Source of the DNA: Bacilli bacterium
GTDB taxonomy: Bacteria > Bacillota_I > Bacilli_A > RF39 > UBA660
Assembly (NCBI GenBank): GCA_900772415.1
Contig: CAAHEC010000030.1
Coordinates: forward strand, 1-41,227
Direction: 5' to 3'
Length of the DNA: 41,227 nucleotides
Made by a program: the position numbers and the translations under genes. This document shows positions 34,084 to 41,227 of the stretch, piece after piece; position 1 is the first letter of the stretch; each line of letters starts with the position of its first letter. The notes beneath the pieces were generated by a model that saw nothing but the letters and a program-made list of their open reading frames with translations, ran no database searches and was not told where the DNA came from.

Positions 34084-34632
34084 ATGAAAAATATAGCTAT
34101 AAAGTCACTAACAATTGTATTTGCTATTTTACTTTTTGCAGGTTGTAGTTGCAGTTTAAATGATAGAAAGCCAGAAGAAGCAGTTAAAACTTTCTTTGAA
34201 AAGTACAGATCAAAAGATGATAATATAATTACCCAATTAAAGGAAACCATTGAAAATGAAACTTTATCAGATGATGCAAAAGAAAAATATCAAAATCTTA
34301 TGGAAAAACAATATGATAGCTTATCATATGTTATAAAGGATATAAAAGAAGATAAAGATAAAGCTATTGCAACAGTTGAAGTAACTGTGCTAAATTATAA
34401 AAGTGCTATTTTAAAAGCTGAGGAAGAGTTAAAGAATAATCCAGAAAAATTCAATGATGATAAAGGAAACTTTTCTGATGAAAAATATATGGATTATAAA
34501 ATAGAAAAAATGCAAGATGTAAAAGATACAGTAACACATACCATAGACCTTTCCTTAACAAAAAAAGCAGGAATATGGGCTGTTGATGAACTATCTAGCG
34601 ATGATATATCAAAAATACATGGTTTATATTAG
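34084..34632 (+). CDS. Lipoprotein with NTF2/DUF4878-like domain
   Basis: A 182-residue exported lipoprotein. The signal peptide ends in the lipobox LLFAGC, so the mature protein is anchored by Cys20 on the outer face of the membrane. The mature part starts with PEEAVKTFFEKYRSKDDNII, a helix typical of NTF2-like DUF4878/DUF5105 proteins. It continues with AIATVEVTVLNYKSAI and ends in a short beta unit (WAVDELSSDDISKI). Function unknown. SD AGGAGG is seven bases before the ATG; a terminator follows. It lies upstream of htpG but is separated from it by that terminator. Confidence 0.82.
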   Translation: MKNIAIKSLTIVFAILLFAGCSCSLNDRKPEEAVKTFFEKYRSKDDNIITQLKETIENETLSDDAKEKYQNLMEKQYDSLSYVIKDIKEDKDKAIATVEVTVLNYKSAILKAEEELKNNPEKFNDDKGNFSDEKYMDYKIEKMQDVKDTVTHTIDLSLTKKAGIWAVDELSSDDISKIHGLY

Positions 34633-34660
34633 ATTAAGAACGAAAAGGTTCTTAATTTTT
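34633..34660 (+). terminator. Terminator of the lipoprotein gene
   Basis: ATTAAGAAC (34633-34641) / GTTCTTAAT (34648-34656), 9-bp perfect stem, 6-base loop, T run. Confidence 0.9.
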
Positions 34661-34690
34661 AAATTTTACTAATAAATTTTAATAATTTTA

Positions 34691-34717
34691 TTAGCACTAA
34701 CTCCTTGACAGTGCTAA
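34691..34717 (+). promoter_or_regulatory. CIRCE element (HrcA operator)
   Basis: Arms TTAGCACTA (34691-34699) and CAGTGCTAA (34709-34717) with a 9-base spacer match the 9-9-9 CIRCE consensus, with one mismatched pair at the inner end. It covers the -35 of the htpG promoter, the normal position for HrcA repression. Confidence 0.9.
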
Positions 34718-34733
34718 TAGTTGGTACTATAAT
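34705..34733 (+). promoter_or_regulatory. Promoter of htpG
   Basis: TTGACA (34705-34710), 17-base spacer, TATAAT (34728-34733): both hexamers are consensus. The -35 lies inside the CIRCE element. Confidence 0.9.
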
Positions 34734-34769
34734 TTAGTTATGAATTAAATAAACAAGGAGATGACTAAT

Positions 34770-36626
34770 ATGTCAAAAAGACAATTTAAAGCAGAATCAA
34801 AAAAATTATTAGATTTAATGATTAATTCAATTTATACCAATAAGGAAATATTCTTAAGAGAACTTATTTCAAATGCTTCTGACGCATTAGATAAGTTATA
34901 CTATGAATCATTAACAAATAAAAAACTAAAGGTTGATAAGAAAAAATTATTCGTAAAACTTAAAATAGATAAAGAAAAAAGATTACTTACTATAGAAGAT
35001 AATGGTATTGGTATGACAGAAAGCGAGTTATCAGAAAATTTAGGTACCATTGCAAAAAGTGGTTCTTTAGCATTTAAAGAAGGGCTATCTAAAAAAGATA
35101 AAATAAACATAATAGGACAATTCGGTGTAGGATTTTATTCAAGCTTTATGGTTGCTGATAAAGTATGCGTAGAAAGTAAAAAAGCAGGCTGTGATGCTTA
35201 TAAGTGGGTATCTAAGGGTGCTAGTGGATACGAAATAGAAAAAATAGATAAAAGTGATGTGGGAACAAAAATAACACTTCATATAAAAGAAAATACCGAA
35301 GGTGAAAACTACGATGAATTCCTAGAAGAATTTAAGATTCAAGCACTTATAAAAAAATACTCAGATTACGTAACTTATCCAATAAAAATGGAGATAAAAG
35401 ATGAAAAAACAGGTAAAGAAACGTTAACTGATCCAATAAATAGCATGGTTCCTTTATGGAAGAAAAACAAAAGCAAAATAAAAGAAGAGGAATACTTTAA
35501 CTTCTATCAAGATAAATTTTTAGATTATGCAAAGCCACTTAAAGTAATCCACACTAAAGTAGAAGGATTAGTTAGTTATGACGCACTTATGTTCATACCA
35601 CAAAATCCACCATACGACTTTTACACAAAAGACTATAAAAAAGGCCTAGAACTTTATTCGAACGGAGTTTTAATAATGGAAAAATGCGAAGACTTACTTC
35701 CAGATTATCTAAACTTCGTAAAAGGTGTTGTAGATTCTCCAGATTTATCACTTAACATATCAAGAGAAATGCTTCAGCAAAACAGACAATTAAAAGTTAT
35801 TGCAAAAACAATTGAAAAGAAAGTTTTAAAAGAACTTTCCTTAATGCTTGAAAACGAAAGAGATAAATACGAAGAATTCTTTAAAACATTTGGTGTCAAT
35901 ATAAAATACGGTATTTATGATAATTATGGAGCTAAAAAAGATGAACTAAAAGATCTTGTAATTTTCTATTCATCAAAGGAAAAGAAAAACATAACATTAA
36001 AAGAATACGTAAATAAGATGGATAAAGAAGATGATGCAATTTACTATGCATGTGGTGAGACTATAAGTAAAATAGATATGATGCCACAAGTAGAAAGTCT
36101 AAAGGATAAAAACAAGGAAGTATTATATTTAACGGATTACGTTGATGAATTCGTACTTAAAATGCTTGATAAATACGAAGACAAAAAGTTTGTTAACATA
36201 GCATCAAATGACTTTGATTTGTCAAGCAAAGAAGAAAAAGAAGCTCTAAAAAAGAAAAACGAAGAAGATAAAGAGATGTTTTCATTTATGAAGGAATCTT
36301 TAAACGATGAAGTTTCACAAATAAGATACACAAATAAATTAAAAAAACATCCACTTTGCTTAACAAGTGATGGCGAAGTTACCGTAGAAATGCAAAAAGT
36401 AATTAATGCAATGCCAACAGATGAACATGTAAATGCTAAATTGGTTCTTGAAATAAACGAGGAACATGATATTGCTAAAAAGATAAAAGAATTATACAAA
36501 ACAGATAAAGAAATGCTAAAAAAGTACACTAAAATTTTATATGATGAGGCAAGACTAATTGAAGGACTTCCAGTTTCTAATCCAACAGAGTTAAGTTCTT
36601 TAGTCTGTGAACTATTATCTAAATAA
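34770..36626 (+). CDS. htpG: Molecular chaperone HtpG (Hsp90)
   Basis: ATP-dependent Hsp90 chaperone, 618 residues. The N-terminal ATPase domain shows ELISNASDALDKL, DNGIGMT, GTIAKSG and IGQFGVGFYSSFMV, the full Bergerat-fold set. The middle domain has NISREMLQQNR, with the catalytic Arg, and the C-terminal dimerisation domain follows. ATG 34770 is preferred: AAGGAG (34754-34759) touches the ATG at 34761, leaving no spacing. The promoter carries a CIRCE element, so HrcA should control it, unlike B. subtilis htpG, which is not in the HrcA regulon. Confidence 0.96.
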   Translation: MSKRQFKAESKKLLDLMINSIYTNKEIFLRELISNASDALDKLYYESLTNKKLKVDKKKLFVKLKIDKEKRLLTIEDNGIGMTESELSENLGTIAKSGSLAFKEGLSKKDKINIIGQFGVGFYSSFMVADKVCVESKKAGCDAYKWVSKGASGYEIEKIDKSDVGTKITLHIKENTEGENYDEFLEEFKIQALIKKYSDYVTYPIKMEIKDEKTGKETLTDPINSMVPLWKKNKSKIKEEEYFNFYQDKFLDYAKPLKVIHTKVEGLVSYDALMFIPQNPPYDFYTKDYKKGLELYSNGVLIMEKCEDLLPDYLNFVKGVVDSPDLSLNISREMLQQNRQLKVIAKTIEKKVLKELSLMLENERDKYEEFFKTFGVNIKYGIYDNYGAKKDELKDLVIFYSSKEKKNITLKEYVNKMDKEDDAIYYACGETISKIDMMPQVESLKDKNKEVLYLTDYVDEFVLKMLDKYEDKKFVNIASNDFDLSSKEEKEALKKKNEEDKEMFSFMKESLNDEVSQIRYTNKLKKHPLCLTSDGEVTVEMQKVINAMPTDEHVNAKLVLEINEEHDIAKKIKELYKTDKEMLKKYTKILYDEARLIEGLPVSNPTELSSLVCELLSK

Positions 36627-36629
36627 TAT

Positions 36630-36658
36630 AAAAAATACTTCAAATGAGGTATTTTTTT
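36630..36658 (+). terminator. Terminator of htpG
   Basis: A-run-TACTTC (36630-36641) pairs with GAGGTA-T-run (36646-36657) over about 12 bp with one G-U; loop AAAT; T run to 36658. Confidence 0.8.
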
Positions 36659-36694
36659 AAAATTTCAATTCATACAATTACGTAGGTGATGAAA

Positions 36695-37759
36695 TTGAAG
36701 AAAATACTTTTATTAATAACAGTTTTATTGTTACTTCCGGTAAAAATAAACGCTTACAGTCTAGGAGAATCAGCCGTACTTATGGAACAAGATACAAAAA
36801 GAGTGCTTGTTTCAAAAAACATGAATAAGAAAAAACTAATTGCTTCAACTACAAAAATAATGACCGGAATAATTGCTGTAGAATCGGGAAAATTAAACAA
36901 AACCGTAACCGTAACTGATAAAGTATTAGAATCATACGGTTCAAACATATACTTAAGTATTGGTGAAAAAATGAAACTTAAAGACATGGTTTATGGCCTT
37001 ATGATGCAAAGTGGTAATGATGCTGCTCTTATGATTGCAGATTATCTTGGCGGAGAAGAAAAATTCGTTAAATTGATGAACAAAAAAGCAAAACAAATCG
37101 GCATGAAAAACACCACGTTTTCTAATCCACACGGGTTAGATGAAAAAACAAAAAACTATTCAACCGCATACGATATGGCTCTTTTAATGCGCTATGCAAA
37201 TTCCGATCCTACATTTAGAAAAATTACTGGTTGTAAAAAACATACCGTTAAAACAAATGAAAAAACATATGTTTGGACTAACAAAAATAAACTTTTATAC
37301 ACGTATAAATATACAACAGGTGGAAAAACCGGATACACAGATAAAGCAAGAAGAACATTAGTTACTTCGGCTAGTAAAGATAATATGCATTTGATAGTAG
37401 TTACGCTAAACGATGGAAATGATTTTAAAAATCATAAAGAGTTATACGAATATGGTTTTGATAACTATAAAATGATAAAGGTATTTGATAAAGATAAAAT
37501 GAATTTACCTAATAAGAAAATATATGCTTTAGATGATTATTATTTCCCGATAACAGAAAAAGAAAAACAACTTGTAAACATTGAATATAAAATAACAGAT
37601 AAAAAAGATTATAAAAACGGTGAAAATGTGGGTTGTGCTATTATTAAACTTGGAAATAAAATAATACACAAAGAAAAACTTTATATAAATGTAAAAGAAA
37701 AAACCAAAGAACAAAAAACTAATTTTTTCAATAAATTATGGCAAAAAATATTCGATTGA
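36695..37759 (+). CDS. D-alanyl-D-alanine carboxypeptidase (DacF-like)
   Basis: Low-molecular-weight penicillin-binding protein (354 residues) that trims the terminal D-Ala of peptidoglycan stems outside the membrane. A signal peptide fills residues 1-20. Active-site motifs are complete: STTK (51-54, nucleophile S51), SGN (106-108) and KTG (211-213). A C-terminal beta domain and a basic tail (WQKIFD) follow. Start choice: TTG 36695 lies six bases after AGGTG (36684-36688); GTG 36686 and ATG 36689 fall on or beside that SD. It may be DacA, DacB or DacF in role; the motif set does not say which. No sporulation genes are visible here. Confidence 0.9.
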   Translation: MKKILLLITVLLLLPVKINAYSLGESAVLMEQDTKRVLVSKNMNKKKLIASTTKIMTGIIAVESGKLNKTVTVTDKVLESYGSNIYLSIGEKMKLKDMVYGLMMQSGNDAALMIADYLGGEEKFVKLMNKKAKQIGMKNTTFSNPHGLDEKTKNYSTAYDMALLMRYANSDPTFRKITGCKKHTVKTNEKTYVWTNKNKLLYTYKYTTGGKTGYTDKARRTLVTSASKDNMHLIVVTLNDGNDFKNHKELYEYGFDNYKMIKVFDKDKMNLPNKKIYALDDYYFPITEKEKQLVNIEYKITDKKDYKNGENVGCAIIKLGNKIIHKEKLYINVKEKTKEQKTNFFNKLWQKIFD

Positions 37760-37794
37760 TTTTACGTTTTCCAATTTTGATAAATCTCTTTTTC

Positions 37795-37823
37795 TTGACA
37801 TTAACTTAGATAAATTTTACAAT
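37795..37823 (+). promoter_or_regulatory. Promoter of rny
   Basis: TTGACA (37795-37800), 17-base spacer, TACAAT (37818-37823). Confidence 0.7.
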
Positions 37824-37863
37824 ATAAGTGTATATCTATTATACAAAATAAGGAGGAAATAAA

Positions 37864-39417
37864 ATGGGAAATATATTGATTCCTGTTTTACTTCTAATAG
37901 TTGGATTATTTGTTGGAGCAATAATTGCTTTTATCATAATGTCACTAAAAAAGAAAAGTGAACAATATAAGGCATCTAGCATAATAGAAAAGGCAAAAAA
38001 AGAAGCAGAAAAAGCAAAACGCGATGCTCTTTTGGATGCAAAAGAAGAAACTTATAAACTAAAATTAGAAACTGAAAAAGAAATAAAAGAAAAGAAAGAA
38101 GAAATAAAATCTAATGAAGAACGTTTATTGCAACGTGAAAGTAGTATAGATAGACGTGATGGTTTACTTCAAAATCGTGAGCAAATGCTAGACGAAAAAG
38201 AAAATAGTATTATAAAAAAACAAAAAGAAATTCAAAAATTAGAAGAAAAAGCAGAAAACGTAATTAAAGAACAAATAGAAAAATTAGAAAAAATATCTGG
38301 CTTTTCAAAAAAGCAAGCAAAAGAAGAAATAATGAAACAAGTTGAATTATCAATGAGCAAGGAAATAGCATCATTCATCAAAGAAAAGGAAGCAGAAGCT
38401 AAGATGGAAGTTGATAAAAAAGCTAAAAACTTACTTGTTGAATCAATGGAAAAATATGCATCTGACGTGACTAATGAACAAACTGTAAGTGTAGTTAATT
38501 TACCAAATGATGATATGAAAGGTAGAATAATCGGTAGAGAAGGAAGAAATATAAGAACGATAGAGGCTGTAACTGGTGTTGATCTTATAATAGATGATAC
38601 TCCAGAAGCTATTGTTTTATCAAGTTTTGATCCTTTAAGAAGAGAAATTGCAAGGCAAACAATAGAAGCTTTAATTAAGGATGGTAGAATACATCCATCT
38701 AGAATAGAAGAATTATACGACAAAACATGTAAAGAATTGAATGTTAAAGTAAGAGAATATGGAGAAGAAGCAATGTTTGAGCTTGGAATTACCAAGATGG
38801 ATCCAGAATTAGTTACTATTTTGGGGAAATTAAATTTTAGAACAAGTTATGGTCAAAATGCTTTAAAGCATTCTAAAGAAGTTGCTCATTTAGCAGGAAT
38901 TATGGCTGCTGAATTAGGAGAAAACGTAGCACTTGCAAAACGTGCGGGATTACTTCATGATATTGGGAAAGCAATTGATTTTGAAGTTGAGGGTAGCCAT
39001 GTTGAAATAGGCGCAAACATAGCTAAAAAGTATGGAGAAGATTCAGTTGTGTTAAATGCTATAGAATCCCACCATGGGGACAAAAAACCTAATTGTGTTA
39101 TTTCTGTTTTAGTAGCAATTGCAGATAGTTTATCAGCTGCAAGACCAGGTGCTAGAAATGATTCATTAGAAAATTATGTAAAACGTTTGGAACAATTAGA
39201 GTCAATTGCAACTGATTTTGATGGTGTTGATAAGGCTTATGCAATGCAGGCTGGTAGAGAACTTAGAGTAATTGTTAAGCCAGATAAGATTGATGATATA
39301 GGAAGTTATAAAACAGCTCGTGATATAAAAACTAGAATTGAAAAAGAAATGCAATACCCAGGCACGGTAAAAGTAACTGTAATAAGGGAAACTAGAGCAG
39401 TAGAAGAAGCTAAGTAA
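37864..39417 (+). CDS. rny: Ribonuclease Y
   Basis: Membrane-anchored endoribonuclease that starts mRNA decay in Firmicutes (517 residues). One N-terminal transmembrane helix (~5-27). A long charged coiled coil follows (~30-200). A KH RNA-binding domain comes next, with GRIIGREGRNIRTIEAVTGV and VVNLPNDDMKG. The HD domain has HDIGKAID (H365, D366) and HSKEVAHLAG before it. All catalytic features are present. SD AAGGAGG is seven bases upstream. It is a single-gene unit ending in a strong terminator. With an RNase J-like gene at 2410 it forms part of the usual Gram-positive RNA-decay set. Confidence 0.97.
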   Translation: MGNILIPVLLLIVGLFVGAIIAFIIMSLKKKSEQYKASSIIEKAKKEAEKAKRDALLDAKEETYKLKLETEKEIKEKKEEIKSNEERLLQRESSIDRRDGLLQNREQMLDEKENSIIKKQKEIQKLEEKAENVIKEQIEKLEKISGFSKKQAKEEIMKQVELSMSKEIASFIKEKEAEAKMEVDKKAKNLLVESMEKYASDVTNEQTVSVVNLPNDDMKGRIIGREGRNIRTIEAVTGVDLIIDDTPEAIVLSSFDPLRREIARQTIEALIKDGRIHPSRIEELYDKTCKELNVKVREYGEEAMFELGITKMDPELVTILGKLNFRTSYGQNALKHSKEVAHLAGIMAAELGENVALAKRAGLLHDIGKAIDFEVEGSHVEIGANIAKKYGEDSVVLNAIESHHGDKKPNCVISVLVAIADSLSAARPGARNDSLENYVKRLEQLESIATDFDGVDKAYAMQAGRELRVIVKPDKIDDIGSYKTARDIKTRIEKEMQYPGTVKVTVIRETRAVEEAK

Positions 39418-39447
39418 AAACAATAAACATATGTTTATTGTTTTTTT
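39416..39447 (+). terminator. Terminator of rny
   Basis: Perfect 15+15 inverted repeat: 39416-39430 (A run, CAATAAACAT) and 39431-39445 (ATGTTTATTG, T run). It is fully symmetric, so a few central bases form the loop. Confidence 0.88.
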
Positions 39448-39473
39448 CATATTATTTATCAAGGAGGCCTTTT

Positions 39474-40403
39474 ATGAAAAATGCATTATCATTTTATTAT
39501 GATTTACACCCTGATACGATTAGTTATATGGATGATAAATATTTTTTTGAATATTCTAATAGTAATTATGTATTAGAACGTCTTAAAAGGCCAGAAGAAG
39601 ATATAGAGTATTTATATGATATAAATATACAAATGCTTAAAAAAAATATTTTAGTTCACGAAATAAAATTAAATAAAGAAAATAATATAATTACTTACGT
39701 AAATGGTCTTCCTTATGTGTTAATGGAACTTTATATTAACTTAAAAGCACGAATAAATTTGTCGGATGTGTGCTATATTAATAATAATTCTGTTTCAGTA
39801 ACTTGTGATAAAACATTAAGCAGAAGTGATTGGATAAGTTTATGGAAAACAAAAAATGATTATTTTGAAGCACAAATAAATGAAATATGGAAAAAATATC
39901 CAAATTTATGTAATTATGCAAATTATTATATAGGACTTGCAGAAAATGCTATACTTTATATTAGAGAAGCTTCTAAATTAGAAGACATAACGTTAATGAG
40001 TGTATGTCATAAAAGAATTGGTTCAGAAGATAATTTATACGAACTATATAATCCATTAAGATATATTTATGATTTTAGAATAAGAGATGTTTGTGAATAC
40101 ATAAAATCCGCTTTTTTTAATGGGGAAAACGCTTATTTTGAAGTTTTGGAGTATTTTCAAAACAACTATTTAAGTTATAAGGAAGCATTGCTTTTTTATG
40201 GTAGACTTTTATATCCATCTTATTTTTTTGATTTGTATGATGAGATTGTAAATAATGATTTGAAGGAAAATTTAATTGATAAAATAATTACTAAAGCTGA
40301 TGATTATGAAATGTTTTTAGCAAATGTATATTTATTTTTAACAAAGTTATATGGTAAGTATATTCCAGAAGTTGAATGGGTGAAAAAAAGAAGCTATATT
40401 TAA
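39474..40403 (+). CDS. Hypothetical protein, possible degenerate CotS/YutH-like fold
   Basis: 309 residues, no signal or membrane helix. I do not firmly recognise it. Some stretches recall the CotS/YutH branch of the aminoglycoside-phosphotransferase fold: MSVCHKRIGSEDNLYELYNP where kinases have HGDLH, then YIYDFRIRDVCEYIKSAF where they have a DFE-like strand and helix, then a helical end (LLFYGRLLYPSYFFDLYDEI). The catalytic Asp-Leu-His and metal Asp are not kept, so a kinase reaction is not claimed. ATG 39474 follows AAGGAGG (39461-39467). It overlaps the convergent nfu gene at its stop codon by four bases. Expression may rest on an unseen promoter after the rny terminator. Confidence 0.5.
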   Translation: MKNALSFYYDLHPDTISYMDDKYFFEYSNSNYVLERLKRPEEDIEYLYDINIQMLKKNILVHEIKLNKENNIITYVNGLPYVLMELYINLKARINLSDVCYINNNSVSVTCDKTLSRSDWISLWKTKNDYFEAQINEIWKKYPNLCNYANYYIGLAENAILYIREASKLEDITLMSVCHKRIGSEDNLYELYNPLRYIYDFRIRDVCEYIKSAFFNGENAYFEVLEYFQNNYLSYKEALLFYGRLLYPSYFFDLYDEIVNNDLKENLIDKIITKADDYEMFLANVYLFLTKLYGKYIPEVEWVKKRSYI

Positions 40404-40633
40404 GCTTCATTTATATTCATTACTTTTATAACTTCTGGAACTTCTGATATTATCATTTCTTCCACTGTGTTTTGCAATGTCATATCAGCAAACATACACC
40501 CTGCACATGCTCCACTCAATTTTACGTAGCAAATTCCATTTTCAAATTTAATAAACTTAACGTCCCCACCATCTTGATTTAAATAGGGTCTTATTTTTTC
40601 AATTATTTCCTTTATTCTATTTTCTACTTTCAT
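40400..40633 (-). CDS. Nfu-type iron-sulfur scaffold protein
   Basis: 77 residues forming a lone NifU C-terminal domain. It carries a 4Fe-4S cluster in transit to target proteins. The cluster pair CAGC (C43, C46) sits in the typical LSGACAGCMFADMTLQ stretch, after the family start NQDGGDVKFI. ATG at 40633 is used; the GTG at 40642 belongs to the SD region. Promoter on the minus strand: AGTAAA complement TTTACT (40678-40673), 17-base spacer, TATAAT (40655-40650). Clients may include nifJ and rlmN, but that is general inference. Confidence 0.92.
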   Translation of the reverse strand: MKVENRIKEIIEKIRPYLNQDGGDVKFIKFENGICYVKLSGACAGCMFADMTLQNTVEEMIISEVPEVIKVMNINEA

Positions 40634-40649
40634 GTGTATCACCAGCTTA

Positions 40650-40678
40650 ATTATACAACCAAGTCCATTCTAAGTAAA
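40650..40678 (-). promoter_or_regulatory. Promoter of nfu
   Basis: Minus strand: TTTACT (40678-40673), 17-base spacer, TATAAT (40655-40650). Confidence 0.6.
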
Positions 40679-40684
40679 GAAAAA

Positions 40685-40714
40685 TTGTAAAGTATACTTA
40701 ACATGTGTTATAAT
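40685..40714 (+). promoter_or_regulatory. Promoter of the S1-domain gene
   Basis: TTGTAA (40685-40690), 18-base spacer, TATAAT (40709-40714) preceded by TGT, an extended -10. It is divergent from the nfu promoter. Confidence 0.65.
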
Positions 40715-40734
40715 TGCTTTGGAAGGTGCTAAAT

Positions 40735-41124
40735 ATGACTAAATATATGGAAGGGGATATTGTAAGTGCGAAAATAAGTGCTATAGAAAAATATGGGGCA
40801 TTTGCATCACTTGATGAAGAATATAGCGGACTTATTCATGTTTCTGAAATAACAGAAAAATATGTAAGTGATGTTACAGATTATTTAAACATAGGCGATA
40901 CTATAAAAGTAAAAATAATATCAATACCCGAAAAACATAATCAGTTAAGATTATCTGCAAAGGGTCTTAATGATGATGTTATAGAATTAAAGCGAAAAAA
41001 AATAAAGGAAACTGTTTTTGGCTTTTATCTCCTTAAATCCGCCTTACCGGGATGGATTGAAGAAAAAATGAAAGAGATTAACAAAAATTCTCAAAACTCA
41101 CTTGACAATCATCAAAAATACTGA
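40735..41124 (+). CDS. S1 RNA-binding domain protein (GSP13/CvfD-like)
   Basis: 129 residues with one S1 domain at about 5-75: GDIVSAKISAIEKYGAFASL, GLIHVSEI and IGDTIKVKIISIP are the classical strands. The rest is a short helical Lys-rich tail (PGWIEEKMKEINKNS). Single-S1 proteins of this size in Firmicutes (B. subtilis YugI/GSP13, YabR; CvfD of streptococci) bind ribosomes or mRNA and affect translation. ATG 40735 follows GGAAGGTG (40721-40728). The tRNA-Val promoter lies in its last codons, so no clear terminator separates them. Confidence 0.85.
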   Translation: MTKYMEGDIVSAKISAIEKYGAFASLDEEYSGLIHVSEITEKYVSDVTDYLNIGDTIKVKIISIPEKHNQLRLSAKGLNDDVIELKRKKIKETVFGFYLLKSALPGWIEEKMKEINKNSQNSLDNHQKY

Positions 41125-41130
41125 TATATT
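41102..41130 (+). promoter_or_regulatory. Promoter of tRNA-Val
   Basis: TTGACA (41102-41107), 17-base spacer, TATATT (41125-41130) preceded by TGA. A very strong promoter whose -35 lies within the S1 gene. Confidence 0.75.
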
Positions 41131-41131
41131 T

Positions 41132-41151
41132 ATATACGTTCTCACGTATAT
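41132..41151 (+). repeat. Perfect 8-bp inverted repeat between promoter and tRNA
   Basis: ATATACGT (41132-41139) / ACGTATAT (41144-41151) with loop TCTC. No T run follows, so it is not a standard terminator for the S1 gene. It lies across the expected start of tRNA transcription, 4 bases before the tRNA. Confidence 0.6.
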
Positions 41152-41155
41152 GTTT

Positions 41156-41227
41156 GGATGCTTAGCTCAGTTGGTTAGAGCACTTGCCTTACAAGCAAGG
41201 GGTCATAGGTTCGAGTCCTATAGCGTC
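41156..41227 (+). tRNA. tRNA-Val (anticodon TAC), 3' end cut by window
   Basis: Cloverleaf: acceptor GGATGCT (41156-41162) pairs with AGCGTC plus one base beyond the window. D arm contains AGCTCAGTTGGTTAGAGC. The anticodon stem CTTGC/GCAAG encloses loop CTTACAA with anticodon TAC (Val). The T arm has GGTTCGAGTCC. Only the last acceptor base and the discriminator lie outside. Likely the first gene of a tRNA cluster. Confidence 0.93.

Noticed and set aside
38232..38795. Long minus-strand open frame opposite rny
   Set aside because: It mirrors the coding frame of rny, has no SD or recognisable domain, and is explained by codon bias. The same holds for the other antisense frames in the window.
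1..41227. Mycoplasma-type genetic code (TGA as Trp)
   Set aside because: TGA ends several complete genes and all visible tryptophans use TGG.
1..41227. CRISPR array, prophage, transposon or defence island
   Set aside because: No regularly spaced repeats, cas, transposase, integrase or phage structural genes were seen; the ORF6N remnant is isolated.

Overview
This window reads as an ordinary chromosomal segment of a walled, strictly anaerobic, low-GC Firmicute, probably an uncultured gut lineage of the Bacilli/Clostridia type. The reasons are the strong AT bias, strong GGAGG-type Shine-Dalgarno sites, a T-box and a CIRCE element. The gene set fits too: RNase Y with an RNase J relative, PrkC with PASTA domains, UppP, DacF, pyruvate:ferredoxin oxidoreductase and PerR with rubrerythrin. 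Tryptophan is encoded by TGG, and TGA ends several genes (for example 13218-13220, 26304-26306, 37757-37759). The code is therefore the standard one, not the Mycoplasma one. Almost everything is on the + strand; the exceptions are a HipA-like gene, a small DUF1540 gene, uppP and an Nfu gene.

Layout. 1-724: end of a secreted protein cut by the window edge. 787-2241: T-box leader and tyrS. 2370-5084: an RNase J-family protein with a damaged metal site, and a membrane protein with a J-like N-terminus and a LysM-like C-terminus. 5091-6988: typA. 6987-8022: HipA-like gene, divergent from nifJ. 8051-12786: nifJ and rlmD. 12870-13220: remnant of an ORF6N phage-type gene. 13238-17749: self-regulated MarR plus heterodimeric ABC exporter operon. 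17791-21368: add, a histidine phosphatase, a CorA transporter and an AI-2E-family permease. 21374-22395: perR and rubrerythrin behind a Fur/PerR box. 22422-24220: RluA-type synthase, ArsC/Spx-like protein and GDPD. 24207-24368: DUF1540 gene. 24530-29530: rlmN-prpC-prkC-rsgA-rpe. 29547-31086: attenuated infC-rpmI-rplT operon. 31113-32232: holA and a 33-residue membrane peptide. 32239-34660: uppP, then a divergent small membrane protein, a DUF3603-like protein and a lipoprotein. 34691-36658: CIRCE-htpG. 36695-39445: dacF and rny. 39474-41227: unknown protein, nfu, S1-domain protein and a cut tRNA-Val.

How the parts work together. Most of the window is translation and RNA metabolism (tyrS, typA, rlmD, rluA-like, rlmN, rsgA, infC, rpmI, rplT, rny, rnj-like, tRNA-Val), cell-envelope upkeep and its Ser/Thr kinase signalling (prkC/prpC, uppP, dacF), and anaerobic energy and oxidative defence (nifJ, perR-rbr). 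The most notable regulatory structure is the infC leader. It has a terminator directly before the infC ribosome-binding site, an upstream copy of one terminator arm that could act as antiterminator, and an apparent AUA start codon. In the same operon L20 carries an added Rho-N-like C-terminal domain. I found no CRISPR array, transposase or obvious defence island; the only sign of mobile DNA is the ORF6N remnant. All coordinates, pairings and motifs were read by eye; no search, folding or structure tool was run.
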